A stretch of 64,000 nt of DNA from Deroplatys truncata (Eukaryota > Arthropoda > Insecta > Mantodea > Mantidae). Of the stretch, positions 55,350-64,000 are shown piece by piece; positions within the stretch are counted from its first letter, which is position 1; every line of letters begins with the position of its first letter. The notes under the pieces were generated by a model. It did no database searches. It worked only from the letters and a program-made list of their open reading frames with translations, and had not been told where the DNA came from. The translations under genes were made by a program, and so were the position numbers. The stretch covers positions 663,598,618 to 663,662,617 of the forward strand of contig CM060990.1 in the NCBI GenBank assembly GCA_030765065.1, written 5' to 3'.

Positions 55350-55545
55350 TATATGGCTCAAGTGATAAGAGCTTTGGCACAAAGAACCAAAGATTCATAG
55401 TTCGAGTCCAGGCTATAGCATGGAATTTTCTAAGTCTGATCCCACTTTCCAACTTAATGCCTGCACATGGCTACTATGGAAGAGCATTCGTCAAAAGCAC
55501 TAATTAAACATAATAGTGGTTAACTATTAAGCCTGGAAGTCTAAC
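55350..55545 (+). repeat. tRNA-derived SINE, family 1, best-preserved copy
   Basis: TATGGCTCAAGTGATAAGAG (A box) and TTCATAGTTCGAGTCC (B box) are spaced as in a tRNA, followed by a tRNA-unrelated body TCTGATCCCACTTTCCAAC. The cloverleaf is too imperfect for a functional tRNA. Confidence 0.75.
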
Positions 55546-55555
55546 TTGAATGTTT

Positions 55556-55725
55556 GCATGGATATCTTGCCACTCGAGCAGCAAGAGTGAAAGATCCATG
55601 TTTCAAGACTTGGCCATGGCATTTAATTTTTTAAATGATTCAACTTTCCATCTTAGTACCTACACACACACACACGCATGGCTATTGTGAATAAACCATG
55701 AAAAAAAGCACAATTTAACATGTTT
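55556..55725 (+). repeat. tRNA-derived SINE, family 1, second copy
   Basis: ATCTTGCCACTCGAGCAGCA, then CATGTTTCAAGACTTGGCC (B box) and body GATTCAACTTTCCATC with an internal (AC)n (55664-55677). Adjacent to the previous copy in the same orientation. Confidence 0.65.
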
Positions 55726-55805
55726 GTGTGGCCACTTATTGTACAAAGTTAACCAAACCTGCATGTTGATTCATACCCAGTGAAAATGCTTTTCTTTCAG
55801 GGCAA

Positions 55806-56200
55806 ACACATTATCGCACATATACGTTATTACACAGTAGTAGTGGCAGCATTTTTGTCATTATCCTTGAACCACAAAATACACATTGTTGTATTAATGT
55901 ACTGCAATGAGGTGACAATCGGAAATCAGGAGAAGACGTGTAAATTAGGTGAAATATCAGGAGCATACGTTATTACACAGAAGCAGTGGCAGCATCGTTG
56001 TTTTTGTCCTTGAGCCACAAAACGCACATTGTTGCATTAACGTACTGCAATGAGGTGGAAATGGAAAATCTGGAGAAGACGTGTAAATTAGGTGAAAAAT
56101 CAGCAGCCTACGTCATTACACAGAAGCAGTGGCACATTGTTGTCATTGTCGTTGAGCCACAAAACACACATTGCTGTATTAATGTACTGCAATGAACATC
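55806..56200 (+). repeat. 140-bp tandem repeat, about 2.8 units
   Basis: Same unit as 30110-30362 (GACGTGTAAATTAGGTGAAA at 55936 and 56079, period about 143). Units share TTGAGCCACAAAA and GTACTGCAATGA. Confidence 0.88.
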
Positions 56201-56299
56201 ACAATAATAAAAAACTGATGTCATTAAAAAATAGAAATTTAAGTATGCACCTTGGATTAAATTCAACATTGTTAAATTACACCGGGTAATGCTGCACTA

Positions 56300-57255
56300 T
56301 CACATGCAGTTTTACACCAAACATGTCTTGTCCCCGAAAACGATTCCGGAAGAGGAATTTGTGGAGATACGATGTGAAGAGGGCGTCACTGGTACCAACG
56401 GCGCCGAATTTTCCTCTTCATCCACATCCACATGTTTTCCACATTCTGCGTGTAGATGTAGTCGTCCTTGGGGTCAAAAAGTTCTACTCATGGACAATAA
56501 CATCGTGAATGTATATGCCGTCAAGTAGATTTACAATGTTGGCGTAAGAAGCCCATCCATCTGAGATGATGTGGCTTCCAGGAAAAATATGCTGTATGAT
56601 CAGGTCTTCCAGGGTTTGTGCCGTCCTGTCGGGCACTTCCACCAGGAAGCATTTCCCAAAGCCCCTCCTAATACCACCGAACATCCACTGGTCCTCACGC
56701 CACATCCCTCGATGGCATTTATGGTGAAAGAATTTAGACTTATCAATCTCCACGGTGATGGGCTCATTATTTTCATCGAGGCCGCCAATGAAATCTGGGT
56801 TTTCCTCCAACCACCGCTTGGTTTCTTCTCTGACGAAGTTGCACCAGTCCACAGAGGTATGGCAAGTAACCGCCGAGGCTTCCTGTCTCATAAGTATTAT
56901 GGCAGCTCGAAAGCCCAGGTGTACACCAGGAATATCACCTGCTCCAAGTGTAGCTTACTCATGGACAAGAACGATCCATCCTGATGGACTTCCTCCTTCC
57001 GCAAGATCCACAGGACCCCGCTTACCATCGACGCTGTCATTGTAGTTTTGCAGCACACATGGCTGCTGGCAGTCATTGCAGATCTTGCTATTCGAAATCA
57101 GTCTTCTGTGGGCTATCCACTGCAGAACTGCTAGTATCCTGTCTATCCTGCAGAACAGAATTGGCAACAACCAAACTTTGCCAATCACTGCTGGCTGGTT
57201 AAAAATTTCCTCTTCAGGCACAATTGCAAACACATTTGAGAGAGCAGCCAATCCA
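56300..57255 (-). pseudogene. Merlin-type transposase (IS1016/ISXO2-like), broken
   Basis: N-terminal part: HRRLISNSKICNDCQQPCVL (zinc-ribbon-like CxxC) and DGKRGPVDL; GSFLSMSKLHLEQVIFLVY follows in another frame. The longest open stretch (56891-56484) has DWCNFVREETKRWLEENP, TVEIDKSKFF (first D), WMFGGIRRGFGKCFLVEVP, DRTAQTLEDLI and IISDGWASYANI (second D). The end reads NFLTP, then TQNVENMW-like traces toward 56400. These are the DDE_Tnp_IS1595 motifs. Two or more frame breaks. Terminal inverted repeats were not located. Confidence 0.85.
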
Positions 57256-57549
57256 GCTGCCAGACAACGCTTTTTTGAGTTCCCTACTCTATTGTAAGCA
57301 GAGTGAGGCTACCTTCTTTTCGATGCTGCTTCTGGAACAACAATAAATTGCACATAGTTTGGCATAATTGTCCACCTCTTTTACCTTGTGCCTATACTCT
57401 TTGCATGAAATGTCCCACAATGACAGCCTCAACATAATATCATTGATTAATGAAAATGTCTTTCTTCTGTCCATTCCATAACTTCATGTGGAGCAAATCA
57501 AATCAAGGATACAAGCACAGAACAATACAAGTGAACAAGAGAAATAATA

Positions 57550-57852
57550 AGCAATGACTTGTGATGAATAGTGTGCAGGAATTGGAATGCACCATTGCAT
57601 GGTCACACTCTGGAAACTTCCTAATCTTGCCCGATAATGTATGAAGAGCAAGCAATGACATGTGATGAATAGTGCGCAGGAATTGGAATGCACCATTGCA
57701 TGGTCACACTCTGGAAACTTCCTAAGCTTGCCCGATAATGTATGAAGAGCAAGCAATGACATGTGATGAATAGTGTGCAGGAATTGGAATGCACCATTGC
57801 ATGGTCACACTCTGGAAACTTCCAAAGCTTGCCCGATCATGTATGAAGAGCA
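57550..57852 (+). repeat. Three tandem 101-bp repeats
   Basis: Units begin AGCAATGAC at 57550, 57651 and 57752, and each contains GCAGGAATTGGAATGCACC and CCATTGCATGGTCACACTC. Near-identical copies suggest recent expansion. Located between the Merlin fossil and an inverted repeat. Confidence 0.95.
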
Positions 57853-57904
57853 AATTGACTTAATTTTTCCACCAAAAGCGAAAAAAACACCCAAAACGTT
57901 AAAG

Positions 57905-57998
57905 GTGTCAAGTGCAACACCCTCAGTTAACATGTTAAGTCAATCCTGATACCAAAATTTGGCTAACATGCAAAATGTTAACATGTTGCACTCGACAA
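57905..57998. repeat. Imperfect inverted repeat (hairpin)
   Basis: GTGTCAAGTGCAACA (57906-57920) faces TGTTGCACTCGACA (57982-57995), with TTAACATGTTAA-type sequence inside each arm. It could be a small MITE or an end of the Merlin element. Confidence 0.6.
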
Positions 57999-58012
57999 CT
58001 TTTGTTAAATGT

Positions 58013-58997
58013 TAGTCAGTGTGGACATGGCTTAAGACAGGTTTTTCTTGATCTGCCCAGCATTAAGGAAAACTGCCTGCTATGCATAGGTTGGCCCACT
58101 GAAAACCTACCTGATGCGGAAAGCATGTGCAGGCAGTAGAAATCACAAAAATGTATACTTCTAGCAGAAATTTTTCTTATGCCTATACAATAGCCATTAG
58201 ATTCACATCCCATTTGACCTATGAATCTCCATTTTTTCAAATTTATCAAATTGCTTTAGTTTGCTTTGTTGATAAACAACTTACTCCCACCTGTGTGTCA
58301 TACTGAAATTGTACCACATGGTTCTATTCAAACTTAATCATTTGCTCTAGCTCATATTAAGAAAGTAAAAAGCTCAGAATATCAAAAGTAAACCACATAT
58401 TAAGGTTGGTTCACAATAAACAAGGAACAGGAACCAGAATAAGACCAACAATGTAAAGCAAAAATATGTACATTTGGTTCATAAATGCAATCAGAGAGAG
58501 GGGGTTGTGTGTGCGTGGGTGGGTGCATGCGTGTGTGTGTTAAACACCTTATTTTGTAAGTAAAGGCTATATATGCTTAATATAGTCATGTATATTGCAT
58601 TTCATGTTCCTTAATTTCGTTTTTCTTTCCTTAAAATATGTCTACAAAGCCCAATTTAAATGCTCAGTTCTATTATTGGGTAACTGGGGAGAGCCAATGC
58701 AGGGTTTAAATGGACGGCAGGACGTTTACAAGATTTTTATTAATTTTTTAAGCAGGATACTCCAGAAGGCCAAAAAGTATTTTATTTTTATTATTATCTC
58801 AAATTTTTGGTCCATTATTGCAATGGATAAACAAGATTTAAACAGAAAACTAAGAGGTAGTTGTCACATTTCTCAACATGCAAGCCTGCAATATATAAGG
58901 ATACTGTATGCATGGTATAATTCTATTGGGCTGGTTGTGTTATTCCAATTGAAGGTCTACAGGAAGGCACATATCTGCAGAAATAAGGGTCACTCAC
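58013..58997. other. Intronic sequence with MITE-end fragment
   Basis: GGTTGGTTCACAATAAAC at 58405 resembles 39323. A GT/GC-rich simple stretch lies at 58500-58545. No gene seen. Confidence 0.3.
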
Positions 58998-59065
58998 CTA
59001 TCTGAAATTCCAAGACATTTACACCACGTTGTTTCGGCTATGCACACGTGTACATTTCCTCACCA
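58998..59065 (-). CDS. Host exon, DUF704x-like, with in-frame TAG
   Basis: A 68-nt exon with acceptor tttgttgcag and donor GATAG/GTGAGT. After completing a Cys codon it reads GEEMYTCA, TAG, PKQRGVNVLEFQI. This matches the family pattern in which C-G-E-E-x-Y-x-C is followed by a Trp and ends NVLEFQ. The TAG at 59038-59040 replaces the expected TGG. Entry phase fits the 30574-30732 exon and exit phase fits 15539-15619, yet it lies upstream of both in the gene direction. Confidence 0.55.
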
Positions 59066-59384
59066 CTGCAACAAACATTAACATTAAACTACAGTAACAG
59101 CATTTACATTTGAAATAGACATTTTCAAAACAGATAACCTTTGAAACATGACCCTTTCAGAGTTTACAAATGTAACATGAGCAGATCAATCAAGAGGTTA
59201 AAATGCTCTAGGAATAGAAACATCTCAAATCTGGGGTACATATGTTTTTAAAACATTTTTGAACTAATGATCCTACAAGTGGATGCATTCCCTCAATCTA
59301 ACTAACATCAATATTATAACAGGGCCATTGTGAGGTTATGACAAGCTAAGATGAAAATATAAGTAAAAACTGAGAAATCCAATG

Positions 59385-59465
59385 ATGTCATACCTAGGAA
59401 TCAAACAATGAATCTTCAATTCTCTGTACCAATGCTCTCACAACTTGAGCTACCATTTTGAGTAG
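59385..59465 (-). repeat. tRNA-derived SINE fragment, family 1
   Basis: Minus strand: AATGGTAGCTCAAGTTGTGA and ATTGTTTGATTCCTAGG, the A- and B-box regions of the family. Confidence 0.6.
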
Positions 59466-59644
59466 TAGTAGGATAGAGCTTTATTAAACACATCTATGAT
59501 TATTAGCGCCTGAACACTGTGTGAAACATTACCAAACACTACAAATAAAATGGATTAGGAATTCCAGATACGTAATTCAATAGTCCTACAAATAGATATT
59601 GAAAATCAGTGTCAGCAATGGCAGAACTTGTAGCTAGAAGACAA

Positions 59645-60223
59645 TGAAGCTTAAAGAAAAATGGGTGGAGTTATAGTATACAAACTAATTTGGAAAATAG
59701 TGGTCTGGGAGAAATTTGGAGGAGGGAAAATAATGTTAAGGGTTTTTGGAAAGAAGCTAGGCAGAGGTTTGAAGATATAGACATACAAAATTTATTTAGT
59801 AATATTGGGAAGAAAAGTTCCTTGGAAACATATATATTAATAAAAAATGTATGGGCTAGAGAACAGTATGTGGATAACTCAAATAAGGAACAAAGAGAAA
59901 GTATAGCCTGGGTACGAGCAGGTGTATGGAGACTAATAGGAATGAGAAATGGGTTCCCACAGAACCAGTATCCAATATGTGGGGAAAGAGAAGACTTAGA
60001 ACATATCGTTTTTGACTGTAAAGGTACACGGCATTGGAGAAAGGAAGCTATAAATGGGAAATGGTTCAAACTGGACAGGAAAGTAGCTTTAAGCAAGATT
60101 TTTAACAAGGATAGTAAAAACGTAGGAGAGTACCTGTCCAAAGTAAAAAAGAAATGGTTATGGACAGTAAAAAGAGATGTAAATTAATTTCATCATGTGA
60201 TGTTAAGTTATGTAATTATATTA

Positions 60224-60276
<53 letters not shown>

Positions 60277-60494
60277 ATAATATTAGTATTATAAGATTAT
60301 TATTTTGGTATTACTATTTTTTTATTATTATTATTATTATCATCATCATCACCGTTATCATTTATTATGTTATAATTAAAAAGTGTAATTTGGGTAGAAT
60401 ATGGCAAGATAAAAGCTTGGGCTGATGTATAGCCATATTCTAAGGAAGATTGCTAGCACAAATAAATAAATAAATAAATAAATAAATAAATGCT
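59645..60494 (+). mobile_element. 5'-truncated LINE with AAAT tail
   Basis: Contains the last 165 codons of an ORF2 (59690-60187), a 3' UTR with (TTA)n (60222-60275 and 60331-60350), and an (AAAT)n tail (about 60460-60494). The tail joins sequence of the old I-type LINE copy, suggesting insertion at or next to it. Confidence 0.75.
59690..60187 (+). CDS. LINE ORF2 C-terminus with zinc motif, truncated
   Basis: Open frame with helical basic sequence (NVKGFWKEARQRFEDIDI), SIAWVRAGVWRLIGMRNGF and the zinc-type end YPICGEREDLEHIVFDCKGT, where a Tyr stands in place of the usual first Cys. It ends LSKVKKKWLWTVKRDVN. RT and endonuclease are absent through 5' truncation. Unrelated to the 20-26 kb LINE. 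Confidence 0.7.
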   Translation: MENSGLGEIWRRENNVKGFWKEARQRFEDIDIQNLFSNIGKKSSLETYILIKNVWAREQYVDNSNKEQRESIAWVRAGVWRLIGMRNGFPQNQYPICGEREDLEHIVFDCKGTRHWRKEAINGKWFKLDRKVALSKIFNKDSKNVGEYLSKVKKKWLWTVKRDVN

Positions 60495-62275
60495 GAATGA
60501 ATAACTGTACAGGGGGTTTTAGACTCCAGAGAAAATGTCAATTCCAGATGGAAGTGGGTCTCGATGAGGAATCATGATGGAAAATGTGTTTCCCTTCTGG
60601 TAAAGTTATGTAGAACAGCAGAAAGAGCAAACAAAAATGACCTGCAGGGGAAGTAAAGTCAGGAAGCTTGCTATCTACTTACAGTCCAATGAATAATTAA
60701 AATCATAAATTTTAAGATAGATGTCCAGGCAGGCTAGAGAGACTGCATGCGTAGCTACACAGAAGAACATTGTGTCAAAAAGGTAACAGAGGTGTAGCAG
60801 CTTCTGCAAACAGAAAGATAACTGGACTTGTGGGAAAGGCCAATATTCAGCCTGATACCATGATGATGAATTGAATTTATACAACTTAAAATGAAGGTGG
60901 CACCAAAGAATACACAATGCACCTGTAATCAAGTTTCAGTCGGACCAGTGAGCAATACAGTCTTAAAACAATGGTCCAGTCATGAAAAATTAAGATACTG
61001 CTCACTCCTCGCTTTTAAGTAGAATATATGAGACCAGCTGAGCTTCCTGTCAAATGTCTTATATGCAAAAGGAACATGATCTAGCTCAAGATGTACAGAA
61101 GGCTTACAGAATGTGTTCTGTCAACAGAAGTTCACGCAGATGGTTTCTTGGCAAAGTTAAAGCTATATTTTATACTCCAAGTACAGAGGCAGTATCAAGA
61201 CATCATTGGAGTTGGTGTTCCAGGAGATAAGTCCAGTGGCAAGTACATTAAATTACAAAATCATCCACAAACAATGAAGATGAAACATCAGGTGGAACAC
61301 ATTCCACAGAAGGGTTGCTGACAACACCAAAACATGTGACACGAGTCCTGTGGTACTCTGTTAATAAAACAGAGCCCATTGATATCCCATGTTCCGTAGC
61401 CCTCATGAACACTTGAAAAAAAGAGGGGAAGATGGCCACGAATGCTCCACTTATGGAGAGTACAAAGAATACCTGAACTCCGGAAACTGTCACACTATGA
61501 GGTCAGGTAAGACTGCATACATCTGCATCCATGATTTGTGTGGATTGTGAAGCTAAGTGGTTGATTGTAGAACCGTAATAACGAAAACCACACTTGATAT
61601 TTCGACAGCAGTTTTTGAGACTCCAGGCCACCATGTTAACTGCATGTTAGCCATATGGTCCGTCACCTTGAAAATGCAGCTGGTGAGGGAGATAGGGGGG
61701 TAACTGGATGAGAGATGACAACTGTTCTCAGGTTTCAGTAATGGGATCATAGTGGTATCAAGCCAAGCTGTAGGAAACTTAGCAGTTCACTATACAGTTG
61801 AAGACCTGCAACAGAAAGAATTTGCCTGTGGAAGAGAGCTGCTGCAGCATTAGCATCATCTAGACCAAAACCTGAGTGCCTAGGATGAGGATAGGACCTG
61901 CTCCAGCTCCTGTATGGTGAAAAATGCATTTTAACACTTGCCATTAAAAGATGGTTCATGTGATTCATCTCATCTAAACAAGAAGAACATTCCTTTGATG
62001 CATGCAGGACCAGCTATGTTATCCAGACCAGATTGAATGGCAAATGGGTTGACCTTCTGAAAAGTCTGAACCATTTCCATTATGTTAATCACAAGGTAAT
62101 GAGTGGACAACATTACATTTCATAATGCACCTAGCCATAAAAGATAGGCTAATAATTTTGTACACAAGTGCTCCCCACCAATCACAAAGTCTAACAAGCG
62201 GTTATCCCATAAGGATGACAGAGCAACACTCCCACTGGCCCTGGAGTTCGGTTAAAGACATCCGGTCCTGCTTGG
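60495..62275 (-). mobile_element. Old I-type LINE, duplicated second copy
   Basis: Matches 19215-20177 plus 26270-27116 almost continuously, with the junction at 61420 uninterrupted. Shared decay in non-coding-like parts shows both descend from one already broken copy. SSSLFVDDFVI on the minus strand at about 61248-61280 is the RT active-site block; PPISLTSCIFKV lies at about 61670-61710. Confidence 0.8.
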
Positions 62276-62761
62276 TCGTATTGGAAATAGTAATGGATCT
62301 GCATTCAGAAAATGTTTACTACTGAATTTTGATGTTGGCTAACCTCCAATTAGTTGGCTGAATTGGAAGCATGAGAAATAATATCACTGATCAGTTACAA
62401 GCAAATGACACCCCAATGCACATAATTGACTACCCACTTTGCTATTGATATCCATTCTGGTTCTCGTAACCAGGGTATTATGAATTACAATGTTTTATGT
62501 TCTTTTGCTTCTTGTTATCAGGTTATTGTGAACCAGTCTTTACACACTCTCTTAAATTATGTCACCATGATGACTAGCAGGAAGTTCTTAATAAATCTGT
62601 TCACCAATCGGCACCATTTCTTAAATAATGGATTGAATTAATAAAATGCATATCAGAGCATTATTAATTCATTAATCACGGTACGCACACACAGCATTAT
62701 GCTTCTGCACATAATGAAGATATTAAAAGCTGAGCTTTGTAGTAAATACATGCACACTCAC

Positions 62762-62925
62762 TGTATAACAGTATTTCTTTGGATTGGTCATTTTCATCAG
62801 GACATCTGGCTTGTGCTGCATCCTGATTTGAGTAGCATTTATCCAGTCCCTCGGTTCGCACTTGTAATACATTTCTTGATCGAAGGACTATATGGAAACA
62901 CCGACTGCAATTGGTTCCGCCAGAA
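62762..62925 (-). CDS. Host exon, related cysteine-rich module
   Basis: A 164-nt exon with acceptor ctgtttgaacag and donor TACA/GTGAGT, fully open. It reads SGGTNCSRCFHIVLRSRNVL, then VRTEGLDKCYSNQDAAQARC and PDENDQSKEILLY. C-x-x-C-F-H...R-x-x-N-V-x-Q...K-C-Y...C-P resembles another module of the same arthropod extracellular family. Its exit phase does not fit the 58998 or 30574 exons directly, so an exon is missing between or it belongs to a neighbouring paralogue. Confidence 0.55.
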
Positions 62926-63070
62926 CTGTTCAAACAGAGAATTAAATACATTTTAAATAAATCAATGGTTTGTTCCATGGTATACTACAGTATAAAATTG
63001 CAAAAGTATATAACTTAAACTATGCGTTACATTGAATTTATACTAACAGCAGCATCTATTTTGTAAGATA

Positions 63071-63428
63071 TACAAGGTGGACCATTTGAGTTAAGACTGC
63101 GCAATATCAACTAGGCATCGTAGAAAGAAATGTCTTAGTTAAAAGTTGCTTGATATTATGTAGGAAAGTAAATACCATTAGCCATGTTTTGTTTGGAGGA
63201 CGTTGTGATGGCCATTTTAGGGACAATTTAATATTTTTAAATGGGAACCTAATATTAGAGTCAATTTAAATTGACCTTACAATGACCATCACAACATACA
63301 AACAAAACACAACTAATGGCATTTACTTTCCCCCATAATATCAAGCAACTTTTATTCAAGACATTTCTTTCTACAACACTCAGTTTTGGAGATATTGTAC
63401 AGTCTCAGCTTAAATGATTCAGCCTGTA
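63071..63428. mobile_element. Foldback MITE
   Basis: Arms of about 165 bp are reverse complements (shared blocks AGAAAGAAATGTCTT, AAAGTTGCTTGATATTATG and GAAAGTAAAT). The ends carry ACAAGGTGGACCATTTGAG and, reversed, ACAGGCTGAATCATTTAAG, flanked by TA. No coding capacity. Confidence 0.85.
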
Positions 63429-63884
63429 TAAGATCCAATTTGTACATTATTCTTTCAATAGGTTATGTTCAGAGTAAGAACTGGAGGGGGCAAATTTGGA
63501 TAAAGCCAATATTAATGATCGGAGCTAATGAGCAGTCAACTGCCAAGGTCTTCTCAAATGATAGAGACAGATCCAGAGAAGGACTAACGGGGGTTTCAGA
63601 CCGACCCCCACAAGTCACATTTAAATTTACAACCTTGTTTTTGTTTAATGAAATTAAACTAAATGGTTTTATTTCTGCCTTAAATACATGTGTCATCAAA
63701 GCGTTCACTAGCAATAGCTGGAGAACTGACAAGAATAGTCTGCATATCGGTATGTGTCGTTTACCATACGAGTCCAGTGCTTCACAACACTGGATTATAT
63801 CAGCACTGTACGTGTGGCAGGATTTTGTCTACCAAGAAGTCTTTAACATTCCAGTGTACATTTAACCACTTGCATGAAGCTGCC

Positions 63885-64000
63885 ACACTTAAGTGCCATT
63901 ATTTTGACCTGGGACCAAACTTATTGCCTGAAGCACAGAAAGCCAATGCTCAACCAACTGTGTCACTCTCGGCAACCTTAGGGTTTATGATACAATGCAT
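63885..64000 (-). repeat. tRNA-like SINE fragment
   Basis: Minus strand: GAGTGACACAGTTGGTTGAG (A-box-like) and TTTGGTCCCAGGTC (B-box-like). Cut by the window edge; related to but more diverged than the other SINEs. Confidence 0.4.

Noticed and set aside
55350-55440. Possible tRNA gene
   Set aside because: A- and B-box-like motifs are present but the arms do not pair as a cloverleaf and a non-tRNA body follows, as in a SINE.
57550-57852. CRISPR array
   Set aside because: Units are contiguous 101-bp tandem repeats without unique spacers, in a eukaryotic context.
63386-63865. 159-codon plus-strand frame
   Set aside because: It starts inside the foldback MITE and shows no domain, splice sites or family resemblance.

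Overview
The window looks like a piece of a large, transposon-filled arthropod genome, most likely an insect. It is AT-rich, has no bacterial operons, and holds a few short exons bounded by GT/AG splice sites and separated by introns of about 15-30 kb. The mobile elements (mariner, hAT, piggyBac, Tigger/pogo, Merlin, a Harbinger-like element, an I-type LINE, Penelope-like elements, tRNA-derived SINEs) fit a large insect genome. Order is not determined; that is inference.

Host genes. Four minus-strand exons (58998-59065, 30574-30732, 15539-15619, 214-412) encode consecutive pieces of one cysteine-rich extracellular domain. It resembles the arthropod family of unknown function that I recall as Pfam DUF7042-7045. 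Splice phases and sequence put 30574-30732 before 58998-59065 in the protein, which is the reverse of the genomic order. The 58998-59065 exon has an in-frame TAG and the 214-412 exon has an internal +1 frame change. A related module lies at 62762-62925. A separate decayed gene or retrocopy (7690-10300, minus) encodes about eleven spaced W-S-T-E repeats and is split by a mariner.

Layout. 1-8 kb: host exon, a 935-bp foldback element, a Harbinger-like element carrying only a MYB/SANT-type gene, and an old transposase fossil. 8-17 kb: the WSTE-repeat fossil with a mariner (8662-9956), a hAT element with an 8-bp target duplication (11430-13834), a host exon, and a minus-strand mariner (15759-17012). 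17-27 kb: a full-length I-type LINE (20178-26269) inserted into an older relative, which is itself duplicated at 60.5-62.3 kb. 27-31 kb: a piggyBac deletion derivative, a Tigger copy, a tandem repeat and a host exon. 31-38 kb: a multi-level nest (Tigger > hAT > LINE fragment, plus a dispersed repeat). 40-53.5 kb: three Penelope-like insertions, each with its own 12-14 bp target duplication and inverted ends; one carries an uninterrupted 834-codon RT plus GIY-YIG gene. A fourth, decayed trace lies at 49.7 kb. 54-64 kb: mariner, SINEs, tandem repeats, a Merlin, two host exons, LINE remnants and a second foldback element.

Most striking: every well-preserved Penelope terminal repeat carries a compact motif matching a type I hammerhead ribozyme (CTGAGGA core, stem II, GAAA, very short stem III). 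The 2.9-kb Penelope palindrome sits inside one 14-bp target duplication, which argues that the inverted dimer integrated as a unit. All calls come from reading the sequence; no database search was run.
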